26,773 nt of DNA, from assembly GCA_900556625.1 (NCBI GenBank), contig USPQ01000031.1:1-26773 (forward strand), in the 5' to 3' direction. Shown one piece after another: positions 8,564 through 16,850 of this stretch. Source of the DNA: an uncultured Bacteroides sp. GTDB taxonomy: Bacteria > Bacteroidota > Bacteroidia > Bacteroidales > Bacteroidaceae. The position numbers and the translations under genes are program-made. Below the pieces are notes generated by a model that saw nothing but the letters and a program-made list of their open reading frames with translations, searched no databases and had not been told where the DNA came from. The first letter of the stretch is position 1, and each line of letters starts with the position of its first letter.

Positions 8564-9409
8564 ATGATTATGACCCAACCCACATTAAGTATCATAACTG
8601 TAAATTTCAACAATAACAAAGGATTAATAGCAACTCTGAATAGCATAAAGAATCAGTCATTCACATCTTATGAACATATCATTATTGATGCGTGTTCAAC
8701 AGATGGAAGCAAAGAAACAATTATAAAATACAGTAAAGAAACTTCTCATTTGGCCTACTGGGTATCAGAAAAAGACAATGGAATATACGATGGAATGAAT
8801 AAAGGAATAGAACATGCTTCTGGAGAATATCTATATTTTCTCAACTCTGGAGATTGTCTTATAAAAGATGTTTTAAGACATATTCCTTTTGATGGCACCC
8901 AATACATATATGGCAATATAAAAATTATACCAACAAACGAAGATCCATGGATATGGAAATACCCAGATAGATTCGACACATTCTTTCTTGCAAATTCAAA
9001 AGGTTGGATTTCACAACAAGCTTGTTTTATCCACCATTCATTATTCATAGAACAAAAATATGATACTAACTATAAAATTATATCAGACTGGATACATGCA
9101 ATCCACTCTATAATCTTAAAAGGATGTAGCTATAAACACATTCCAACAACTATCGTTGAATACGATGGTGGAGGTGCAAGTTCTAATTATGAGAAAACAT
9201 GGGAAGAACGCAACAAATGGATAGAACAAAACATCAATAAAACCTTTTTCAAATCATTTTTAGAACTAGAGGCTTTCAGGGAAACAGGGCTTGGTAACTT
9301 AGTTCCGTTATTAAATAAAACTCACAAGTTCAAAAAACGTATAAGGAAAATCATCTTATTTTTATACTACATAAATTCATTTTTTTCATTTCATAAACCA
9401 AAACAATAA
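8564..9409 (+). CDS. GT2 glycosyltransferase, WfgS/WcaE-like (copy 2)
   Basis: A 281-residue homologue of the enzymes at 5335 and 10536, with LSIITVNFNNN (8-18), IIIDACSTDGS (39-49), WVSEKDNGIYDGMNKGI (66-82) and NSGD (94-97). The C-terminal tail starting HKFKKRIRKIILFLYYIN is shared by all three copies and probably contacts the membrane. Translation may start at the first ATG or at the one two codons later (8570), which leaves a more normal leader after the promoter core at 8539. The stop codon overlaps the next start by one base (TAATG), so the downstream GT4 is translationally coupled. Low GC, like its neighbours. Donor and acceptor are unknown. Confidence 0.85.
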   Translation: MIMTQPTLSIITVNFNNNKGLIATLNSIKNQSFTSYEHIIIDACSTDGSKETIIKYSKETSHLAYWVSEKDNGIYDGMNKGIEHASGEYLYFLNSGDCLIKDVLRHIPFDGTQYIYGNIKIIPTNEDPWIWKYPDRFDTFFLANSKGWISQQACFIHHSLFIEQKYDTNYKIISDWIHAIHSIILKGCSYKHIPTTIVEYDGGGASSNYEKTWEERNKWIEQNINKTFFKSFLELEAFRETGLGNLVPLLNKTHKFKKRIRKIILFLYYINSFFSFHKPKQ

Positions 9410-10512
9410 TGACTATGAAATCGCTTTTTATCATATATGACTATCAAATATTCGAAATGCAACGCTTTGGTGGTATTTCACGTTATTTCTGTGAGATAAT
9501 TAAAAGAATTTCAGCAAAACATAAAATCACCGTGCGATATTCTATCAATTATTACCTCACAAGTTGGATGTTGGAAAAAAGCCTAATATTATTGCCAAGA
9601 TTTATCTACAAACGATATCATTCCTTTTTTGAAAAAAAGAATCACGAAATAACAAAAAAACTACTAAAAACAGGTGGACCATACTTATTACACCCTACAT
9701 ACTATGATCCATATTTTTTAGATTATATTGGAGAAAACCCATACATTATTACTGTACACGATATGATCCACGAAAAATTTCCACAATATGTAACAGATGC
9801 AAATATCACAATAGGTCATAAAAAAAAGGTTATAACACGTGCCAATCGAATTATAGCTATTAGCGAAAACACCAAAAAAGATATCATTGAAATTTTCAAT
9901 ATTAATCCTCAAAAGATAGATGTTATTTACCACAGCACAAGCATGAAACACTTTTCGGGAAAACATAAATTACAAATACCCGAAAGATTTCTATTATTTG
10001 TTGGCGATCGTACCCCCTATAAAAACTTCAAACGCTTTATGGAAACATTCGCTCAAATACATGAACAAGATAAAACACTATTTGCAATTTACACAGGAAG
10101 TAAACTAAAAAAAGACGAACAAGATATGCTTATTGGCATGGGTATATTCGAATATACGATTCATATAAAAGCTTCTGATCAAGCTCTTAGTGAATTATAC
10201 TCCAGAGCTTTACTATTCGTATATCCTTCTCTTTATGAAGGCTTTGGAATTCCTATTTTAGAAGCCTATGCATGTCACTGCCCCGTAGCACTCAGCAACA
10301 CTAGTTGTTTTCCCGAAATAGCAGGTGATGCTGCTGTATATTTTGATCCATACTCTATTAGTTCCATGTCTGAAGCTATCACAAAAGTAATATATAATGA
10401 AGAAAAACGTTCTCAATTAATCCGTTTAGGTAACGAACGTTTAAAACGATATTCATGGGAAAAAGCAGCCCAGAAAACAGAAGAGGCTTACCAAAAAGCC
10501 ATACAATCATGA
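9409..10512 (+). CDS. GT4 glycosyltransferase (mannosyltransferase-like)
   Basis: A 367-residue GT-B enzyme. The N-terminal acceptor domain has RFGGISRY (19-26), and the C-terminal donor domain has FVGDRTPYKNF (197-207) and the GT4 nucleotide-sugar motif EGFGIPILEA (277-286) with its two conserved Glu residues. ITVHDMIHEKFP (114-125) is typical of the MtfB/WbaZ-like branch, often mannosyl- or rhamnosyltransferases; specificity here is inference. It overlaps the stop codon of the preceding WfgS-like gene by one base and is followed after 23 bases by a third WfgS-like gene, so the three act as one expression unit. An alternative start two codons in (9415) is equally possible. Confidence 0.86.
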   Translation: MTMKSLFIIYDYQIFEMQRFGGISRYFCEIIKRISAKHKITVRYSINYYLTSWMLEKSLILLPRFIYKRYHSFFEKKNHEITKKLLKTGGPYLLHPTYYDPYFLDYIGENPYIITVHDMIHEKFPQYVTDANITIGHKKKVITRANRIIAISENTKKDIIEIFNINPQKIDVIYHSTSMKHFSGKHKLQIPERFLLFVGDRTPYKNFKRFMETFAQIHEQDKTLFAIYTGSKLKKDEQDMLIGMGIFEYTIHIKASDQALSELYSRALLFVYPSLYEGFGIPILEAYACHCPVALSNTSCFPEIAGDAAVYFDPYSISSMSEAITKVIYNEEKRSQLIRLGNERLKRYSWEKAAQKTEEAYQKAIQS

Positions 10513-10535
10513 AAACAATGTAAAATCTTACATAT

Positions 10536-11372
10536 ATGAATGGACCAATACTTAGTATAATTACTGTAAACTTTAACAATAATCTTGGTTTACTCAAGAC
10601 ATTAGAGAGTGTAAGTTCACAATCATTTTCATCATATGAACACATTATCATTGATGCAGGCTCCACTGATGGTAGTAGAGAAACTATCATACAATATGAA
10701 AAAGAAAACCCTCATCTAAGTTTTTGGTCTTCAGAATCCGACAAAGGAATATATGATGGTATGAATAAAGGAATTGATCATGCAAAAGGACAATATCTAT
10801 ATTTCCTCAACTCTGGTGATTGCCTAAGCCAAGACATTCTCGCAAAAATACCATTTGATGGTACAGAATACCTATACGGAGACACTATCTTATTTTATAA
10901 AAGAAAAACTAAAAAAAGAGTATACCCAGACACATTGGATCTCATATATCTATCAGATAATTCACTACACCATCAATCATGTTTTATACATCATACCTTA
11001 TTTAAAGATAAAAGATATGACATTAATTACAAAATCATATCTGATTGGGCACATTGTTTCCAGTGCCTTATAATTGAAAACCGCACTTATCGCCACTTAC
11101 CATATATTATATCTGAATGCGATGGAAGAGGTATAAGTTCCAATGGGAAAGAACTTAATCAAGAACGTACATTATGGTTTCAAAACACTTTTCCTGCAAC
11201 ACAAAGTAAAGTATTTATAGACTGTGCTGCACTAGACCGTTCAGGGTTTAGAGACATCATTCATATTTTAGCAAATACACACAAATTTAAAAAACGAATG
11301 AAAACTCTCATTCTATTTTTATATAAAATAAATAATCTATTCTCATATAAGCACAAACGTATTAAAAATTAA
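10536..11372 (+). CDS. GT2 glycosyltransferase, WfgS/WcaE-like (copy 3)
   Basis: A 278-residue homologue of the copies at 5335 and 8564: LSIITVNFNNN (6-16), IIIDAGSTDGS (37-47), then FWSSESDKGIYDGMNKGI (63-80), where the WVSE..NG of the other two is changed to WSSE..KG, and NSGD (92-95). The same tail (HKFKKRMKTLILFLYKINN, from residue 249) closes the protein. It lies 23 bases after the GT4 gene and ends the first rightward unit; a separate promoter starts the next. The three copies have clearly diverged, so each probably makes a different linkage or uses a different acceptor. Confidence 0.85.
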   Translation: MNGPILSIITVNFNNNLGLLKTLESVSSQSFSSYEHIIIDAGSTDGSRETIIQYEKENPHLSFWSSESDKGIYDGMNKGIDHAKGQYLYFLNSGDCLSQDILAKIPFDGTEYLYGDTILFYKRKTKKRVYPDTLDLIYLSDNSLHHQSCFIHHTLFKDKRYDINYKIISDWAHCFQCLIIENRTYRHLPYIISECDGRGISSNGKELNQERTLWFQNTFPATQSKVFIDCAALDRSGFRDIIHILANTHKFKKRMKTLILFLYKINNLFSYKHKRIKN

Positions 11373-11383
11373 AGCTCTAAATA

Positions 11384-11415
11384 ATTGCTATTCTGAGGAT
11401 AGTAATGTATATTTG
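11384..11415 (+). promoter_or_regulatory. Promoter of the seven-gene LOS operon
   Basis: ATTG (11384-11387), a 20-base spacer and TATATTTG (11408-11415) form the best Bacteroidetes-type -33/-7 pair in the cluster. The core ends 30 bases before the ATG at 11446. It would drive the tightly packed genes from 11446 to 17668 independently of the AT-rich block upstream. Confidence 0.62.
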
Positions 11416-11445
11416 CATGTTTATTCTTCATAAAATATCTGGAAT

Positions 11446-12246
11446 ATGAAAAAAGGGATCACAATATCGTTAATCATCGCTACATACAACTGGCCAGAGG
11501 CTTTGCGGCTCTGTTTGGATAGCATTTTAAGACAAACGATATTGCCTTCTGAAATCATCATTGCGGATGATGGGTCTGATGAAAGAACAACAAAACTCAT
11601 ACATGAGTTTACACAAAATGCTTCCTTTCCTATATTCCACGAATGGCATGAAGACAGAGGATTTCGTAAAACAATAGTATTGAATAAAGCTATAAGCAAA
11701 GCATCTTCCTCTTATATCATTCAAATAGATGGAGATATCATTGCTAGTCCAAATTTTATAGAAGACCATGTATATATGGCTGAGGAAGGGTGTTTTATTA
11801 GAGGAACCCGAGCAAACCTTAATGTAAGAGCGACCACATCTTTACTAGATAAAGGGAAACTATCAATAATAAATAAACTCCAGTTAATAATGAAGCAACC
11901 TACAAATGCTTTACGACTTTATCCCATGATTGCGAAGTTTGCCACTCGTAAAGAATTGTCAGGAAAAAGAGTAAAAGGATGTAATATGTCTTTCTGGAAA
12001 AAAGACCTTATTGGTATTAACGGATATGACAACAATTTACAAGGTTGGGGACATGAAGATGAAGAACTTAGTTGGAGACTAGTAAACTCAGGCATAGAAA
12101 AGAAAATTATTAAATTTTCAGCAATAGCCTATCACCTGTACCATAAGCAGCTCTCTCGCAAGGAAGAACCGCATCATAGAGAGTTTATGAAGACTATTAA
12201 AGAACAAAAAATAACCCGAACAAATAACGGAATTGAAGAAATCTAA
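11446..12246 (+). CDS. GT2 glycosyltransferase, chondroitin-polymerase-like (a)
   Basis: A 266-residue GT-A enzyme with SLIIATYNWPEAL (8-20), IIIADDGSDE (37-46), IDGD (94-97) as the metal-binding DxD, and the second-half motifs GCNMSFW (178-184) and GWGHEDEE (200-207). The last two resemble the galactosyltransferase-type extension seen in the GT2 domains of chondroitin/heparosan polymerases and related LPS enzymes. Here the protein is a single domain, so it is likely to add one sugar rather than polymerise. It is the first gene of a seven-gene rightward operon and is followed after 12 bases by a paralogue. Galactose or N-acetylhexosamine donors are typical of the family; the actual donor is unknown. 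Confidence 0.86.
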   Translation: MKKGITISLIIATYNWPEALRLCLDSILRQTILPSEIIIADDGSDERTTKLIHEFTQNASFPIFHEWHEDRGFRKTIVLNKAISKASSSYIIQIDGDIIASPNFIEDHVYMAEEGCFIRGTRANLNVRATTSLLDKGKLSIINKLQLIMKQPTNALRLYPMIAKFATRKELSGKRVKGCNMSFWKKDLIGINGYDNNLQGWGHEDEELSWRLVNSGIEKKIIKFSAIAYHLYHKQLSRKEEPHHREFMKTIKEQKITRTNNGIEEI

Positions 12247-12258
12247 CAAACCAAACCT

Positions 12259-13068
12259 ATGACAGTTTCATTGATTATCTCAACATACAACTCTCCCAAG
12301 GCACTAGACCTTTGCCTTATGAGTGTACTTCAACAATCAGTACTCCCTGACGAGGTACTGATCGCAGATGATGGTTCCAATGAAGAAACCAGGAAAATAG
12401 TGGAAGAATTCAAGAAACAATCTACTGTACCTGTTATACACGTATGGCATGAAGATAATGGCTTCCGCCTAACTGTTATCAGAAATAAGGCTATTGCAAA
12501 AGCCAGTATGGACTATATAATTCAAATTGATGGAGATATCATTTTGAATCATCATTTTATCAAAGACCACAAACGCTTTGCACGCAAAAACAGTTTTGTA
12601 AGTGGTAGCCGTCTCAATATACAATCTGAACTTTCTAAGAAATTAATAACAGAACGAAGCATACGTGTTTCAATCCGTAATAAAGGAGTACATAACCGGC
12701 TCAATGGAATACGTTGGCAACTATTGACATATCTCTTACAAAACTACCACCGGACAGATCTACTATATGTACGCGGCTGTAACATGGGTTTTTGGAGAAG
12801 TGATTTATTAATGGTCAATGGATATGATGAAAACATGATTGGCTGGGGACGAGAAGACAGCGAAATAGCCTGCAGACTAATTAATGCAGGTGTACGTAAA
12901 CGTATCATCAAGAATGCCGGCATTGTGTTCCATTTATATCACCAAGATAATTCACGGGCACAATTTAATATTAATAACGAGATACTACAGAGAACTATTG
13001 ATGAAAAGCGAATTTGGTGCTCCAAAGGAGTTAACCAGTATCTTACAGAGAAAAAAATAGAAAAATAA
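12259..13068 (+). CDS. GT2 glycosyltransferase, chondroitin-polymerase-like (b)
   Basis: A 269-residue paralogue of the preceding protein: SLIISTYNSPKAL (4-16), LIADDGSNEE (34-43), IDGD (90-93), GCNMGFW (173-179) and GWGRED (195-200). The middle segment (about 115-165) differs most between the two, the region where acceptor specificity usually lies, so they probably catalyse successive additions. Only two bases separate its stop codon from the start of the HisC-like gene, linking it to the phospho-substituent cassette. Base composition is intermediate between the AT-rich block on the left and the genes on the right. Confidence 0.86.
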   Translation: MTVSLIISTYNSPKALDLCLMSVLQQSVLPDEVLIADDGSNEETRKIVEEFKKQSTVPVIHVWHEDNGFRLTVIRNKAIAKASMDYIIQIDGDIILNHHFIKDHKRFARKNSFVSGSRLNIQSELSKKLITERSIRVSIRNKGVHNRLNGIRWQLLTYLLQNYHRTDLLYVRGCNMGFWRSDLLMVNGYDENMIGWGREDSEIACRLINAGVRKRIIKNAGIVFHLYHQDNSRAQFNINNEILQRTIDEKRIWCSKGVNQYLTEKKIEK

Positions 13069-13070
13069 AT

Positions 13071-14123
13071 ATGAGACAAAAAGATTTAAACTTTTTAGAC
13101 AGAAACGAATTTAACTACAGCCCATCAAAAGAAGTAGTAGAAGCACTCAAAAACTTCGATATAAATAAACTTTGCTTTTATACCCGTATTTACGATGAAG
13201 GCAAAAAAAGCATTTTATCCGTTTTCTTATCTGAATTATACGATATAGACGAGACGCAAGTTTTATTAGGGTACGGCGGAGAGGATATTCTGAAACAGGC
13301 CGTACATTATTTCCTCACAGAAGAAGACGGAAATAAAACGATGTTGATTCCTAAATTCTCATGGTGGTATTATAAGTCTATCGCAGATGAAGTGAACGGT
13401 CGCACTTTACAATATCCTCTTTATGAAGACGGAAACACGTTCAAGTACGACTTCGCCGCCATGAAAGATATGATACAAAAAGAAAATCCGAAGATTTTAC
13501 TGCTTGCATCGCCCAATAATCCTACCGGGAATGGTCTGACTCCGGAAGAACTGGATGAGTTGCTGGCTGAAGTCCCTGCCAAAACGAAGGTCTTGATTGA
13601 CGAAGCATACGCCTCTTTCGTCTCAACAGACACAAGATATATCAAAGAGTTGGTGAACAAATATCCGAATTTGATCATCTCCCGCACTTTATCCAAGTTT
13701 TACGGCTTGCCGGGGTTACGCATGGGATTCGGTTTCATGAGTAAAGAACTGGAAAAATTTAGCAAATACAGCAACAAATATCTGGGATACAACCGGATAT
13801 CTGAAGACATAGCTATCGCAGCACTCAAATCGGATGCACACTACCGTAACATCGCCAAACTGATGAATGAAGATCGTGCCCGCTATGAAAAAGAAATCGG
13901 TGTGCTGCCCGGATTTAAGGTATACGAATCGGTAGCCAACTTTATTTTAATCAAATATCCGATTACATTAAAAGAGGCACTGCAAAAAGCGTTTGCCGAA
14001 CAGAGTTATAAAGTGAAATTTATGAATGAACCGGATATCAACACTCATCTGCGCATCACGCTGGGACGCCCTGAGCAGAACCGGATCGTCATAGATACAA
14101 TCAAAGAAATCGCATCCAAATGA
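13071..14123 (+). CDS. HisC/CobD-like PLP enzyme (aminotransferase or decarboxylase)
   Basis: A 350-residue fold-type I PLP enzyme of the histidinol-phosphate aminotransferase family. Visible motifs are RNEFNYSP near the N-terminus, SPNNPTG (147-153), DEAY (177-180), the Schiff-base lysine in SRTLSKFYGLPGLRMGF (Lys209) and LRITLGRPEQN (327-337), whose Arg328 binds the substrate carboxylate. It is unlikely to serve histidine synthesis: it lies in a glycan operon and overlaps by ATGA with a LicC-like nucleotidyltransferase followed by a LicD-like gene. The same family includes CobD-type decarboxylases that make aminoalkyl phosphates from phosphothreonine or phosphoserine. I therefore suspect it makes an amino-alcohol phosphate, or another aminated precursor, for the next enzyme. 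That is inference. The first roughly 180 bases are AT-rich, unlike the rest of the gene. Confidence 0.82.
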   Translation: MRQKDLNFLDRNEFNYSPSKEVVEALKNFDINKLCFYTRIYDEGKKSILSVFLSELYDIDETQVLLGYGGEDILKQAVHYFLTEEDGNKTMLIPKFSWWYYKSIADEVNGRTLQYPLYEDGNTFKYDFAAMKDMIQKENPKILLLASPNNPTGNGLTPEELDELLAEVPAKTKVLIDEAYASFVSTDTRYIKELVNKYPNLIISRTLSKFYGLPGLRMGFGFMSKELEKFSKYSNKYLGYNRISEDIAIAALKSDAHYRNIAKLMNEDRARYEKEIGVLPGFKVYESVANFILIKYPITLKEALQKAFAEQSYKVKFMNEPDINTHLRITLGRPEQNRIVIDTIKEIASK

Positions 14124-14851
14124 AAGCTGTAATACTAGCCGCAGGAATAGCCTCACGTCTACGCCCACTGACCGACACAACTCCCAAATGCTTGCTCAAG
14201 ATAGGAGAACGTTGTTTGTTGGAAAGGGCTTTCGACGCTTTAATACAAAATGGTTTTAACGAATTTATCATTGTCACCGGATATCGCCAGCAACAAATAG
14301 TCGACTTTCTGCAAGCTCATTATCCGGCTCAAAGTATTACTTTCATCTACAATGATAAATATGAATCAACCAACAATATCTATTCTTTGTGGCTGACCCG
14401 CCCTTATACGGAAGGGGAAGAGGTATTACTTCTGGATAGTGACATCGTATTTGATCCCCAGATCGTAGAGAAGTTGCTCCGGTCGGACAAAGCCGATGTA
14501 TTGGCACTCAACCGCCACGAACTTGGTGCCGAAGAAATTAAGGTTATTGTGGACAATGAACAAAAGGTAGTGGAAATCAGTAAGGTTTGCTCTATACCTG
14601 ATGCAATCGGTGAATCAATAGGTATTGAAAAGATGTCGGCAGCATACACACAAGCGTTATTCCGTGAACTGGAGATGATGATCTTATCAGAAGGATTGGA
14701 CAATATTTTCTATGAACGGGCGTTTGAAAGACTGATTCCACAAGGATATAGTTTCTACGTAATGGACACCACCGAATTCTTTTCGGCAGAGCTGGACACG
14801 GTAGAAGATTTCCAACAAGCACAGAAGCTGATTCCGGCTAGTCTTTACTAA
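14120..14851 (+). CDS. LicC-like nucleotidyltransferase
   Basis: A 243-residue enzyme of the sugar-nucleotide / phosphocholine cytidylyltransferase family. It has the nucleotide-binding LAAGIASRLRPLT (6-18) with PK (Lys23), STNNIYSL (83-90), LLDSDIVF (104-111) with the Asp pair for metal, and ELDTVEDF (224-231), close to the C-terminal metal motif of LicC. Length and motifs fit a small monofunctional CTP:phosphoalcohol cytidylyltransferase better than hexose-1-phosphate enzymes. It overlaps the PLP gene by four bases (ATGA), implying coupled synthesis, and precedes a LicD-like gene by 18 bases. The likely product is a CDP-activated small phosphoalcohol (phosphocholine, phosphoethanolamine or similar); which one is inferred only from context. 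Confidence 0.84.
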   Translation: MKAVILAAGIASRLRPLTDTTPKCLLKIGERCLLERAFDALIQNGFNEFIIVTGYRQQQIVDFLQAHYPAQSITFIYNDKYESTNNIYSLWLTRPYTEGEEVLLLDSDIVFDPQIVEKLLRSDKADVLALNRHELGAEEIKVIVDNEQKVVEISKVCSIPDAIGESIGIEKMSAAYTQALFRELEMMILSEGLDNIFYERAFERLIPQGYSFYVMDTTEFFSAELDTVEDFQQAQKLIPASLY

Positions 14852-14869
14852 TATAAAATTTGAATAGAA

Positions 14870-15682
14870 ATGGCCACTTACGATATTCGCCCCTTACAGC
14901 TTCGCATCTTAAAGAATTTACTAGCAATAGATAAAGTCTGTAAAGAACATAACCTGCGATATTATATCATGGCAGGTACGATGTTGGGAGCTGTACGCCA
15001 CAAAGGATTTATCCCCTGGGATGATGATCTGGATATTGGTATGCCACGGGCAGACTATGATCTATTAATGACTAATGCCAAGGAATGGTTGCCGGAGCCA
15101 TACGAAGCCGTATGCGCTGAGAATGACAAAGAATACCCGCTTCCGTTTGCCAAGATACAGGATGCCGACACAACATTAATTGAACGTATGCATCTTAAAT
15201 ATCTGGGAGGCGTATATATTGATGTATTCCCATTGGACGGTGTGCCGACAGGCCGTATGGCACAAAGAATGCATTTTGCCAAATATGAATTTTACAAACG
15301 GGTTCTTTACCTGATTCACCGCGACCCGTATAAGCATGGAAAGGGGCCAAGTTCATGGATACCATTACTATGCAGGAAGCTTTTCACACTTACCGAAGTA
15401 CAGAAAAGCATCAGAGAGGTTATGACCAAATACGACTTTGACAAGAGTGATCTTATTTGTGACTATGACGACGGCATGAAAGGAATCATGCCAAAAAAGA
15501 TTTTGGGAGCCCCTACCCCTGTCTTGTTCGAAAACGAAGAAGTATGGGGCGTACAGGAATATGACACATATCTGTCTCAGAAATATGGGGATTATATGAC
15601 GATTCCCAAACAGAGTGGACAAAGACAACATAATTTTCATTATTTGGACTTGAATAAACCTTATCGGGATTTTGAAGTCTAA
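14870..15682 (+). CDS. LicD-family phosphotransferase
   Basis: A 270-residue LicD-type nucleotidyltransferase-fold protein. The hallmark GTMLGAVRHKGF (36-47) is followed by IPWDDDLDIGM (48-58), whose acidic residues bind the metal and the CDP-linked donor. LicD enzymes move phosphocholine or another phosphoalcohol from its CDP carrier to a glycan. Here the donor should come from the two genes just upstream, and the acceptor should be the LOS glycan built by the surrounding transferases. No signal peptide or membrane segment is visible, so it acts in the cytoplasm. It follows the cytidylyltransferase by 18 bases and precedes a GT4 gene by 34 bases. Confidence 0.86.
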   Translation: MATYDIRPLQLRILKNLLAIDKVCKEHNLRYYIMAGTMLGAVRHKGFIPWDDDLDIGMPRADYDLLMTNAKEWLPEPYEAVCAENDKEYPLPFAKIQDADTTLIERMHLKYLGGVYIDVFPLDGVPTGRMAQRMHFAKYEFYKRVLYLIHRDPYKHGKGPSSWIPLLCRKLFTLTEVQKSIREVMTKYDFDKSDLICDYDDGMKGIMPKKILGAPTPVLFENEEVWGVQEYDTYLSQKYGDYMTIPKQSGQRQHNFHYLDLNKPYRDFEV

Positions 15683-15716
15683 TTATAAACCATATAAGCA
15701 GTAGGTAACAACAGAG

Positions 15717-16850
15717 ATGAGAATAGGTTTTGACGGAAAACGTGCAGTGCAGAATTTCACCGGGTTAGGTAATTATAGCCGCTATGTAGCGGATATTCTT
15801 TGCCACTTCTATCCGGAGAATGACTATGTCCTGTATGCACCTAAAAAACGGGAAAACAAAAGGATGAATCTATTAACCGGCCAATACCGGCAGCTCACTC
15901 TCGCCTATCCTGCTACTTCTTTTTGGAAAAAACTAAGTTCATTATGGCGCGTATGGGGAATCACCTCTCAATTGGAGAAAGAAGGTATTGAATTATTCCA
16001 TGGACTCAGTAACGAGCTTCCTCTCAACATCCATAAAAGTCGCATTAAAAGTATTGTAACTATCCACGACCTGATATTTTTGAGGTATCCGCAATATTAC
16101 CAATCTATTGACAGGAAAATATATACATACAAATTCCGTAAAGCGTGCGAAAATGCTGATAAGATAATTGCTATCAGTGAATGTACCAAACGGGATATTA
16201 TCCGATACTTCAACATCCCTGATGATAAAATAGAAGTCGTTTATCAAGGATGCGACGTCTCATTTACTCATCCGGTGACGGAAGAAAAAAAGGAGGAGGT
16301 ACGGAAAAAATACCAGCTGCCGGACCACTATATACTTAATGTAGGCAGCATTGAAGAACGAAAAAATATTCTTGCAGCAGTACAGGCATTGCCTATGCTG
16401 CCGCAACATATTCATATCGTTATCGTAGGACGCCGTACAGGCTACACAGAAAAGGTTGAACAGTTTATCAAAGATAACGGTTTAGGCGAAAGAGTGCATA
16501 TTATCAGTAATGTCCCTTTCAACGATTTGCCCGCTTTTTATCAATCAGCAGAGATTTTTGTATATCCTTCCCGTTTTGAAGGTTTCGGTATCCCCATCAT
16601 AGAGGCACTATATTCGGGTATTCCTGTGGTAGCCGCCACAGGCTCATGTCTGGAAGAAGCCGGAGGGCCCGACTCTATCTACGTAAACCCGGATGATATC
16701 ACCGGACTGGCTGATGCATTTAAACAAATATATTCAAATTCCGATAAAAGGAAGAACATGGTGGAGAAAGGACGGGAATTCGCGAAACGGTTCTCTGAGA
16801 AACAACAATCGGAAGAAATTATTAACATCTACAAGAAACTAATACGATGA
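15717..16850 (+). CDS. GT4 glycosyltransferase
   Basis: A 377-residue GT-B enzyme with GLGNYSR (16-22), IHDLIF (116-121), a donor domain beginning YILNVGSIEERKN (205-217) and the GT4 signature EGFGIPIIEA (288-297). It belongs to the same MtfB-like branch as the GT4 at 9409, but the two are clearly divergent. Members commonly transfer mannose or rhamnose in LPS; specificity here is inference. It lies 34 bases after the LicD-like gene and overlaps the next gene by ATGA, so it is part of the seven-gene operon. GC content is near the genome-like level of the right half of the window. Confidence 0.87.
   Translation: MRIGFDGKRAVQNFTGLGNYSRYVADILCHFYPENDYVLYAPKKRENKRMNLLTGQYRQLTLAYPATSFWKKLSSLWRVWGITSQLEKEGIELFHGLSNELPLNIHKSRIKSIVTIHDLIFLRYPQYYQSIDRKIYTYKFRKACENADKIIAISECTKRDIIRYFNIPDDKIEVVYQGCDVSFTHPVTEEKKEEVRKKYQLPDHYILNVGSIEERKNILAAVQALPMLPQHIHIVIVGRRTGYTEKVEQFIKDNGLGERVHIISNVPFNDLPAFYQSAEIFVYPSRFEGFGIPIIEALYSGIPVVAATGSCLEEAGGPDSIYVNPDDITGLADAFKQIYSNSDKRKNMVEKGREFAKRFSEKQQSEEIINIYKKLIR

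Noticed and set aside
13071..14123. True histidinol-phosphate aminotransferase (hisC) of histidine synthesis
   Set aside because: No other his gene is present, and it is translationally coupled to a LicC-like gene inside a glycan operon. The family match alone does not fix the reaction.
13071..15682. Complete aminoethylphosphonate pathway
   Set aside because: No phosphoenolpyruvate mutase or phosphonopyruvate decarboxylase is encoded in the window, so a phosphonate product cannot be claimed.
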